Positions 1 to 4,449 of a DNA stretch of 5,374 nt are shown one piece after another. Source of the stretch: Anaerolineaceae bacterium. GTDB taxonomy: Bacteria > Chloroflexota > Anaerolineae > Anaerolineales > Anaerolineaceae. Position 1 is the stretch's first letter, and every line of letters starts with the position of its first letter. The notes beneath the pieces are model-generated. The model did no database searches. It saw only the letters and a list, made by a program, of their open reading frames with translations, and was not told the origin of the DNA. Both the position numbers and the translations under genes were made by a program. The DNA lies in contig DAIEPS010000139.1 in the NCBI GenBank assembly GCA_027348305.1, forward strand, positions 1-5,374. Reading direction: 5' to 3'.

Positions 1-26
1 AGGGTTGGTAATATGATAGATCATTC

Positions 27-368
27 TTAGCCTCTCACAAAATGCGGAATGTCGTTCGGAATCACAAGTGATAGTTCAACCAGGCCAGCCATCTTGCTTT
101 CAGCATACCACGGACATTGGTAGATCAGTTTCTTCTGTCCGTTTTTCTCAATGGTGTAGATGTTCACTTTTTCAGATTGCATCATCTCCAGGATCATGGC
201 TTTTGATCTTTCTGAATGGCAGTCCAGCAGGGATTTGCCGATCAGTGTCTTGCCGCCGTCCTTTGAAAAGGTGAGCGCAGATTTTTCATTCATTTCGAGC
301 ACAACGCCATTATTATCGCACACCGTGATGGCAAAAGGCACATCGCTATACCAGTTTTGAGGGATCAT
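27..368 (-). CDS. Single-domain PAS sensor protein
   Basis: A 113-residue protein that is essentially one PAS domain. The PAS signature begins at about residue 13 (AITVCDNNGVVLEMN, the usual two first strands with a 'D.nG.i...N' turn). It continues through the helical section (about 25-65) and closes with strands around GQKKLIYQCPWY (77-88) and GLVELSL (95-101). There is no kinase, GGDEF, HTH or membrane segment, so it cannot signal alone. It would bind a small ligand or a partner protein in the cytoplasm. Its ATG overlaps the stop of the upstream dus gene as ATGA (365-368), and GGAG (374-377, minus strand) lies five bases before the start, so translational coupling is likely. The stop is TAA at 27-29. 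The PAS fold is well supported. The ligand and role are unknown, and it could also be a free-standing redox or metabolite sensor unrelated to tRNA modification. Confidence 0.8.
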   Translation of the reverse strand: MIPQNWYSDVPFAITVCDNNGVVLEMNEKSALTFSKDGGKTLIGKSLLDCHSERSKAMILEMMQSEKVNIYTIEKNGQKKLIYQCPWYAESKMAGLVELSLVIPNDIPHFVRG

Positions 369-1345
369 GATTTCTCCGGTAGTTCAGGTTGATTGACCAA
401 ATTACAGATGGATTCAAAAAGTTCGCTTTCATCGGTAATGGAATACATATGTTTGCGAATTTCTGGAGAGGTGAGATATCCACGCAGATAGTGGGTGAGA
501 TGCTTGCGAAACAGTACGATACCGATTTTGCCGTAATGCTCCACATTAAGATGCAAGTGCATCTCGATCACCCGCAGCAATTCAGATTTCGATTGATCCT
601 GACGCTGTGATCCGCTGAAGATCCACGGGTTGCCCAGAGCGGCACGGCCGATCATCACTGCATCGCAACCGGTTTGTGCCATCATGCGCTCCGCATCGTC
701 CAGGCTTTTAACGTCCCCATTGCCGATCACCGGAATGTTGAGCTGGGCTTTGACCTCGCCGATCGCATCCCATTTGGCCGTACCTGAAAACTCCTGTTTG
801 CGGGTGCGGGCATGCACGGCAATGGCGCTGGCGCCGCTTTCCTGGATGATGCGCGAGGTTTCGAGGTAGTTCAAGGTGGTAACATCCCAGCCGAGACGGA
901 TCTTGGCGGTCACGGGTATATCCAGGTGTTTTACCAGGCTTTCGACGATCCGTCCGATTTTCAAGGGGTCTTTAAGCAAGCCTGCGCCTGCACCGCGGTT
1001 TGCCACGTTGCGTGCAGAACACCCCATGTTGATGTCGATGTAATCAGGGTTGCGCTCCCGCAGTTTCAGTGCGCCCGCCAGCATCCGCTCAGGGTCGTCG
1101 TCAAAGATCTGGTAGGCAAAAGGTCGTTCGGTCTCAGAGAAGGTGATCTGTTTGATCAGGTGGGGATGCCCTTGTTTGATGTCAATCGAGTTGATAAATT
1201 CCGAGATCGAGAGGCATGATCCGAATTGACGTGAAATGAGACGCATCGGAAGATCGGAAAATCCATCCATCGGCGCCAAAAACACTCTGCCGTTGATGGG
1301 AATAGTCCCTATGGAAAATGAGGTTGCGGTATGATTAAGGCTCAT
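365..1345 (-). CDS. dus: tRNA-dihydrouridine synthase, DusB/NifR3-like
   Basis: FMN- and NADPH-dependent enzyme that reduces uridine to dihydrouridine in tRNA, in the cytoplasm. The 326 residues match the usual length. Visible motifs in order: FMN-binding VFLAPMDGFSD (21-31), the QIFDDDP strand (79-85), the catalytic loop DINMGCSARNV (104-114) with general-acid Cys109, the RGAGAGLLKDP segment typical of the NifR3/DusB branch (117-127), VTAKIRLGWD (145-154) with Lys148, VHARTR (177-182), IPVIGNGDV (204-212) and the phosphate-binding MIGRAALGNPWIF (231-243). A C-terminal helical tRNA-binding domain follows (about 265-326). The usual Pro after the catalytic Cys is Ser here, a mild variant. The chosen ATG leaves the expected short leader before the first barrel strand. 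No good Shine-Dalgarno is seen upstream. It is first in a minus-strand operon with the PAS gene. Which Dus subfamily, and so which tRNA position it modifies, is not settled. Confidence 0.93.
   Translation of the reverse strand: MSLNHTATSFSIGTIPINGRVFLAPMDGFSDLPMRLISRQFGSCLSISEFINSIDIKQGHPHLIKQITFSETERPFAYQIFDDDPERMLAGALKLRERNPDYIDINMGCSARNVANRGAGAGLLKDPLKIGRIVESLVKHLDIPVTAKIRLGWDVTTLNYLETSRIIQESGASAIAVHARTRKQEFSGTAKWDAIGEVKAQLNIPVIGNGDVKSLDDAERMMAQTGCDAVMIGRAALGNPWIFSGSQRQDQSKSELLRVIEMHLHLNVEHYGKIGIVLFRKHLTHYLRGYLTSPEIRKHMYSITDESELFESICNLVNQPELPEKS
374..377 (-). promoter_or_regulatory. Ribosome binding site of the PAS gene
   Basis: GGAG on the minus strand, five bases upstream of the PAS start and inside the end of dus. 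It supports the ATG at 368 as the true start and re-initiation after the dus stop. Confidence 0.6.
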
Positions 1346-1370
1346 GGCGGAAAGGAATTCTCATCAATCT

Positions 1371-2876
1371 ATGAATAAATTTGATAAAAATGGTCTGTTG
1401 CGCATAGTCACATTATATGTGATATTTGGTATGGCTTTGGGGCTGGCAGGTTGTTCGATCCAACCAGGCGTGCAGCCGCCTCCAACGCTTGCTGATCCGA
1501 CTGTGGCTGTCGAAATTACTGCGGTGACTCAAACCATACCAACTGTGACACCTGAACAAGTGACTCTTACGCTGGAATCAACTTCGGAGCCAGCCGCTTC
1601 AAAAAGAACTGCTTATCAGTTTGAAGCTGACCTCGATTATAACAAGCATAACCTTCTTGTGCGGCAATCCATCCAATATCAGAACAACACGAGCCAGGAT
1701 TTGCCTGAAATAAAGCTTGTCGTCCCTGCAAATGAAAAGGCAGGCGTTTTTGCTTTGACCGCATTAACTGTATCAGGGGATGTGGGCATAATGGATTATG
1801 CACTGGACGGGGTCACCCTGACCATTAGATTTGACAAACCATTGCCTGATTCCGGCAGCATAGAAATTGCACTTGAATACAATGTGTCGCCGAAGCTGCA
1901 GGGAGGAATCCTGGGCTACACCGCAAAACGGATTAATTTCTCAGACTGGTACCCGTTTGTCCCGCCTTATAACGCGCAGAGCGGCTGGGTCATCCATCAA
2001 CCCAGTAATGTGGGGGAGTACCTGGTCTATGACGATGCGGATTTTGACCTGACCCTCAACCTTGTAGATTCAACAGGCTTGACCATCGCCGCCAGTGCGG
2101 AAGTCGCGCCGCTGGATCTCGACAGCTTCAGAATTATTCAGAATGATTCAAGGAATATCACATTCTCTGTCAGCGATCAATATACCATTTTAACCAACAC
2201 GACCAATGGCATCACGGTCAAAGGCTACATCTTCAAAGGTGACGAGGCTGCCGGCCAGGCATCCGTGGATTACACCGCCAGTGCGCTTCAACTCTATTCA
2301 GAGCTGTTTGGCGTGCCCTATCCGCATCAGACCATGAGCGTGGTCGAAAGCGACTTCCCGGACGGCATGGAATACGACGGACTGTATTATCTCAGCGACT
2401 TCTATTTCAAGAACTATGACAACACCTTTCAGAATTACCTGGCGCTGCTCTCGGTTCATGAGACTTCCCACCAGTGGTGGTTTGGTGTTGTCGGCAATGA
2501 TCAGGCCCTCGAACCCTGGCTGGATGAATCCCTGGCAACCTACAGCGAATACCTTTACATTGAGCGCTTTTACCCCGAACTGGCTAATTGGTGGTGGGAG
2601 TACCGCGTGGCGACCTACAAGCCTGTTGGCAGGGTTAACCTGACCATCTATGACCAATCCGATCTGCGTGTCTATATCAACGCCGTTTATCTTCAGGGCG
2701 CCGTGTTTCTTGATCAATTGCGCCAGGCCTTGGGCGATGATGCTTTCTTTACTGGACTGCGGACCTACACCAACACCTATGATCACGATCTCGCAACCTG
2801 GGATGATTTCATCAAGATCATGGCACCAGATCCATCTGAGGCAGTCACAGCTCTGGTTCAAGAGTATTTTAAGTAG
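1371..2876 (+). CDS. Secreted lipoprotein, M1-family zinc metallopeptidase
   Basis: Predicted membrane-anchored aminopeptidase-like enzyme facing outside the cytoplasm. The frame is open from an ATG at 1344 (510 codons), but the ATG at 1371 (501 residues) is preferred. From there the product starts MNKFDKNGLLR, then a hydrophobic stretch, then the lipobox LAGC, with lipidated Cys at residue 28. AAAGGA (1351-1356) lies upstream, with a rather long spacing of 14. A Thr/Pro/Val-rich linker follows. The M1 fold is shown by GMEYDG (a GxMEN-like substrate loop, counted 341-346 from 1344) and by the zinc site HETSHQWW (372-379) with the third ligand Glu395 in WLDES, exactly 18 residues after the second His. 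The likely catalytic Tyr is Tyr449 in AVYLQGAVFLDQL. It stops soon after the catalytic domain, without a long C-terminal domain. The stop codon lies inside a REP-like repeat. All known catalytic residues appear intact. Substrate preference cannot be read from the sequence. Confidence 0.9.
   Translation: MNKFDKNGLLRIVTLYVIFGMALGLAGCSIQPGVQPPPTLADPTVAVEITAVTQTIPTVTPEQVTLTLESTSEPAASKRTAYQFEADLDYNKHNLLVRQSIQYQNNTSQDLPEIKLVVPANEKAGVFALTALTVSGDVGIMDYALDGVTLTIRFDKPLPDSGSIEIALEYNVSPKLQGGILGYTAKRINFSDWYPFVPPYNAQSGWVIHQPSNVGEYLVYDDADFDLTLNLVDSTGLTIAASAEVAPLDLDSFRIIQNDSRNITFSVSDQYTILTNTTNGITVKGYIFKGDEAAGQASVDYTASALQLYSELFGVPYPHQTMSVVESDFPDGMEYDGLYYLSDFYFKNYDNTFQNYLALLSVHETSHQWWFGVVGNDQALEPWLDESLATYSEYLYIERFYPELANWWWEYRVATYKPVGRVNLTIYDQSDLRVYINAVYLQGAVFLDQLRQALGDDAFFTGLRTYTNTYDHDLATWDDFIKIMAPDPSEAVTALVQEYFK
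1408..1422. promoter_or_regulatory. Palindrome over a minus-strand -10 candidate (possible dus promoter)
   Basis: TCACAT-TAT-ATGTGA is a perfect 6-bp-arm palindrome. It contains TATAAT when read on the minus strand (1417 to 1412), about 67 bases before the dus start. No acceptable -35 is present at the usual distance, so this is a weak promoter call. It lies inside the signal-peptide codons of the peptidase gene. It could be chance, or an operator over the dus promoter. Confidence 0.3.
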
Positions 2877-3005
2877 GGTGGGTTCGGGGCATGAACCCAC
2901 CAATACAAATATTTTATGGTGGATTGCTCTCTTTGCAATATAACCTTTACGAATCAAAGGTTCAATTGACATAATCACATTGCCATCCATGGCGACCCAC
3001 CCTAC
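2873..3005. repeat. REP/BIME-like or MITE-like element with 11-bp inverted ends
   Basis: GTAGGGTGGGT (2873-2883) recurs as its exact reverse complement at 2995-3005, bounding 133 bases. The left end has the layout of a REP element: a GTAG head followed by a perfect hairpin (2877-2901). The interior holds a second perfect 7-bp hairpin, AACCTTT/AAAGGTT (2942-2962). Beside the right end lies a 5-bp hairpin, GCCAT/ATGGC (2982-2993). REP elements with GTAG heads are known to be mobilised by TnpA-REP (RAYT) transposases. No such transposase is in this window. No target-site duplication is evident. Two REP-like units in opposite orientation form a BIME-like pair. A small MITE is the alternative. Confidence 0.55.
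2877..2901 (+). terminator. Perfect hairpin just after the peptidase stop
   Basis: GGTGGGTTC / GAACCCACC form a 9-bp perfect stem with a 7-base loop, starting immediately after the stop codon. The following sequence (AATACAAATATTTTATGG) is only loosely T-rich. Classical intrinsic termination is therefore uncertain, but the hairpin would protect the mRNA 3' end. It is also the body of the REP-like unit. Confidence 0.5.
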
Positions 3006-3016
3006 GACCTATTGTC

Positions 3017-3076
3017 ATTGCGAACCCCGTAATATTTGATGGTAAAAGAAGCGATGACTGTACGGGGTGAAGCAAT
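3017..3076. repeat. Interrupted palindromic intergenic repeat
   Basis: ATTGC-GA-ACCCCGTA (3017-3031) pairs with TACGGGGT-GA-AGCAAT (3061-3076). This gives a perfect 8-bp inner stem (3024-3031 with 3061-3068) and a 5-bp outer stem, around a 29-base loop. The left edge (GTCATTGCGAA) and right edge (GAAGCAATCCCC) resemble the dispersed 'GTCATTGCGA...GAAGCAATC' repeats seen in intergenic DNA of many bacteria. That resemblance is from memory and was not searched. It lies 11 bases after the REP-like element, so this intergenic region has collected at least two kinds of repeat. Confidence 0.5.
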
Positions 3077-3105
3077 CCCCAACAATGTTTCGCTTAAATG
3101 CTCTC

Positions 3106-3134
3106 TTGACAAAATAGAACAAAAGAACTAAAAA
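3106..3134 (+). promoter_or_regulatory. Weak promoter-like sequence, partial copy of the SOS promoter
   Basis: TTGACA (3106-3111) followed 17 bases later by TAAAAA (3129-3134), a poor -10. The ten bases CTCTTGACAA (3103-3112) recur exactly at 3402-3411 in the strong promoter. Both are followed by a GAACAAA core, but here the second half-site is GAAC in direct orientation instead of GTTC. No gene starts within reach downstream, so it is probably a decayed duplicate or chance. Confidence 0.25.
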
Positions 3135-3285
3135 TAATCCACTGGAACACAAACAAAATGTAGGATTTGAATTCAAAGATACGAATATTCGTTTCCAACC
3201 TGAAAATAACGCATAACTGCTCTAAGAATTGCTTCAAAGCTGAGAAATCAACATTTAGGAGGGTGATCAAACCAAAAAGCATTCG

Positions 3286-3330
3286 AATTATTCGTTTTCA
3301 ATTTTTTTCTAAGAACAAAAACGAATAATT
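3286..3330. terminator. Long AT-rich hairpin, possible bidirectional terminator
   Basis: AATTATTCGTTTT (3286-3298) and AAAACGAATAATT (3318-3330) form a perfect 13-bp stem around a 19-base loop. The loop itself can fold TTCT/AGAA. On the plus strand the stem is followed by ATTTTTATAG, and on the minus strand by GAATGCTTTTTGG, so both sides have a T run. The stem is poor in G and C, which makes efficient termination doubtful. It could instead be an operator pair, since each arm carries the ATTCGT/ACGAAT word. Confidence 0.4.
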
Positions 3331-3404
3331 ATTTTTATAGAAATTTTTGTGTATTTAGAAATTTTCGCGTGGTTCGTGGTAAACGATCTTGCTCTCATCC
3401 CCTC

Positions 3405-3432
3405 TTGACAACGAACAAATGTTCTATATAAT
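3405..3432 (+). promoter_or_regulatory. Strong sigma-70-type promoter of the repair operon
   Basis: Perfect -35 TTGACA (3405-3410) and perfect -10 TATAAT (3427-3432) with a 16-base spacer. It is the only strong promoter in the window. Expected initiation, about seven bases after the -10, falls at 3439, the A of the start codon of the first operon gene. The transcript would then be leaderless or nearly so. Confidence 0.85.
3412..3425 (+). promoter_or_regulatory. LexA (SOS) operator inside the promoter spacer
   Basis: CGAACAAATGTTCT matches the Gram-positive LexA/DinR box CGAACRNRYGTTYC at every position but the last. The inverted core is GAACA-AA-TGTTC (3413-3424). It fills 14 of the 16 spacer bases, so bound LexA would block RNA polymerase directly, as at known SOS promoters. 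The operator reading is a motif match. SOS control of the operon is inferred from it and from the nature of the gene products. Confidence 0.8.
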
Positions 3433-3438
3433 AGAGAT

Positions 3439-4032
3439 ATGGAACATGACTTGCGCTCTGAACTGGCTCTACCCCTCGCCAACGAACTGCTGGTCGTTTT
3501 CGGCCCGCACGCCGGGGGCAGGCGCATGCTCGACCTTTCCGCCCGCCTGACCCTGCGCGGACCCGTCTACATGCTCGATTGCGGCAACCGCAGCAACATG
3601 TACCACGTCGCCAAGGAACTGCGTACGCTGACCTCAGACCCTGCGGGCATGCTCAAGAACATTCGTCTTTCGCGCGCCTTTACCTGCTACCAGGTGCTTT
3701 CACTGCTCGAAAAGCTGCGCCCCGAACCGGGGGTGCCTGTCCTGATCCTCGACCTGCTCAGCACCTTCATGGATGAGAGCGTGCACCTGGATGAAAGCGT
3801 CATGCTCTTTGAACAAACTCTACAAAGCATGCAGCGCGCCAGCCGCCTGGTGCCCGTGGTGGTCAGCGCCAAGCCGCTGCTCTCCATTTCCAGTCCGCGG
3901 TTGGTTCTGCTGGGCATGCTCAAGCACCAGGCCACCCACATATGGGAAGAACTCTCCCTCGATCCGCCGCCTCCTGTTGAATATCAGCCCGCGCTGTTCC
4001 CCGGGGCGCTGCTGCCAAGGGAAGGCAGGTAG
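3439..4032 (+). CDS. RecA/Rad51-fold protein with degenerate Walker A and a clamp-binding-like tail
   Basis: A 197-residue protein that looks like a minimal RecA/RadA/RadB-type core. LLVVFGPHAGGRRML (17-31) sits where Walker A should be (GxxxxGK[ST]), but the Lys and Thr/Ser are both Arg (28, 29), so ATP hydrolysis is doubtful. VYMLDCGN (43-50) corresponds to the 'vDtE' strand. NIRLSRAFTCYQVLSLLEKL (74-93) resembles the Rad51/RadA segment with 'ARAFN..HQ...L'. VPVLILDLLSTF (99-110) is a Walker-B-like strand ending in Asp105. VPVVVSAKP (138-146) resembles the next core strand. The C-terminus carries QPALF (183-187), fitting the bacterial sliding-clamp pattern QxxLF. No Shine-Dalgarno is present: the ATG lies at the predicted transcription start. 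It is the first gene of a three-gene operon with a polymerase, a position like ImuA/SulA-type proteins in other mutagenesis cassettes. Fold recognition is by eye. A partner or scaffold role for the polymerase is inferred. Confidence 0.72.
   Translation: MEHDLRSELALPLANELLVVFGPHAGGRRMLDLSARLTLRGPVYMLDCGNRSNMYHVAKELRTLTSDPAGMLKNIRLSRAFTCYQVLSLLEKLRPEPGVPVLILDLLSTFMDESVHLDESVMLFEQTLQSMQRASRLVPVVVSAKPLLSISSPRLVLLGMLKHQATHIWEELSLDPPPPVEYQPALFPGALLPREGR
4024..4029 (+). promoter_or_regulatory. Ribosome binding site of the second operon gene
   Basis: GGCAGG, within a purine-rich run (4018-4030), five bases before the ATG at 4035 and inside the end of the preceding gene. It supports the chosen start and translation of the second gene from a polycistronic message. 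Confidence 0.5.
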
Positions 4033-4034
4033 CC

Positions 4035-4448
4035 ATGGGACGCACCATACAATCCGCGACCCAGACCTGGGTTGAAGAAGATGCAGCGCTCAGGCGTTTT
4101 GTGCGCGCGCTGCGCAAGAGCGACCAGGTCTTGGTCGACGAACTGATCGCTCTCTCGCATTCGCACGTCGCCGAGGCCTCCTATGCCAGCAACCTCTACC
4201 CGATGGATATCTACCTGGTCTCCATGCTGCTGGAGCTCTATAAAAAGGTCAAGCAGCTTGAACTAAAGCTGGAGCAGAACGGCGTGCTGCCGGTGACAGA
4301 GGTCAACCCCTCGCGCGGACTGGTCTCGCTGCTTGAACTGGTCAGCCAGGAGGAGGACGGACCTGCCGGCGAAGAGCAGCCGCACGCCTCTCTTGACGAG
4401 GACGAGGATGCCCCCGCTGAATACGTGGACCTGCAGGAAGGCGCCTGA
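4035..4448 (+). CDS. Small helical protein with acidic tail, polymerase-operon partner
   Basis: A 137-residue protein of no family I can name. Residues 1-80 look entirely alpha-helical: a charged helix (VEEDAALRRFVRALRKSD, 13-30), a second helix (32-50) with HSHVAEASYA, then PMDIYLVSMLLELYKKVKQLELKLE (56-80), whose last part could form a short coiled coil. Residues 86-105 may form another short helix. From 106 onward it is strongly acidic (EEDG, EEQ, DEDEDAPAEY) and probably disordered. There is no signal peptide, membrane segment or zinc motif. It begins two bases after the stop of the RecA-fold gene and ends one base before the polymerase ATG, so the three are almost surely co-transcribed and may form one complex. 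A bridging or regulatory subunit is plausible but inferred. The acidic tail might mimic DNA or bind a basic partner. Confidence 0.75.
   Translation: MGRTIQSATQTWVEEDAALRRFVRALRKSDQVLVDELIALSHSHVAEASYASNLYPMDIYLVSMLLELYKKVKQLELKLEQNGVLPVTEVNPSRGLVSLLELVSQEEDGPAGEEQPHASLDEDEDAPAEYVDLQEGA
4435..4440 (+). promoter_or_regulatory. Ribosome binding site of the polymerase gene
   Basis: AGGAAG ends nine bases before the ATG at 4450 and lies within the last codons of the preceding gene. It supports ATG 4450 as the polymerase start rather than the in-frame ATG eight codons later. Confidence 0.55.
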
Positions 4449-4449
4449 C

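Larger units (their letters stand above)
3087..3400. other. AT-rich intergenic stretch with palindromes, no convincing gene
   Basis: No protein-coding gene is supported here. Open frames are short, compositionally AT-driven and resemble no family. It carries perfect palindromes TTTGAATTCAAA (3166-3177), ACGAATATTCGT (3181-3192) and CGAATTATTCG (3284-3294), plus the hairpin at 3286-3330. AGGAGG at 3257-3262 looks like a ribosome binding site, but the only start it could serve (GTG at 3263) abuts it directly. The base composition contrasts sharply with the GC-rich operon that follows. The T/A-rich tract at 3301-3360 could act as an UP element for the promoter at 3405. Confidence 0.5.

Noticed and set aside
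812..1219. 135-codon plus-strand open frame inside dus
   Set aside because: The opposite strand encodes every Dus motif in order. This product has no recognisable domain.
1344..1370. ATG at 1344 as the true start of the peptidase
   Set aside because: It would add nine polar residues before the signal peptide. The ATG at 1371 gives a standard lipoprotein signal with positively charged N-terminus and LAGC lipobox.
2298..2990. 230-codon open frame on the minus strand
   Set aside because: It lies opposite the M1 catalytic domain, whose plus-strand frame carries intact zinc-site motifs. The antisense product resembles nothing known.
3257..3265. AGGAGG followed by GTG as a start of a short gene
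   Set aside because: The GTG abuts the Shine-Dalgarno with no spacing, and no supported open frame follows into the AT-rich hairpin.
3094..3282. 62-codon open frame on the minus strand in the AT-rich intergenic region
   Set aside because: It resembles no family, its hydrophobic content follows from AT-rich codons, and it has no clear ribosome site. It also spans the TTTGAATTCAAA and ACGAATATTCGT palindromes.
2873..3400. CRISPR array or retron RNA in the repeat-rich intergenic region
   Set aside because: The repeats are inverted hairpins of different kinds, not evenly spaced direct repeats with unique spacers. No reverse transcriptase or Cas gene is present.
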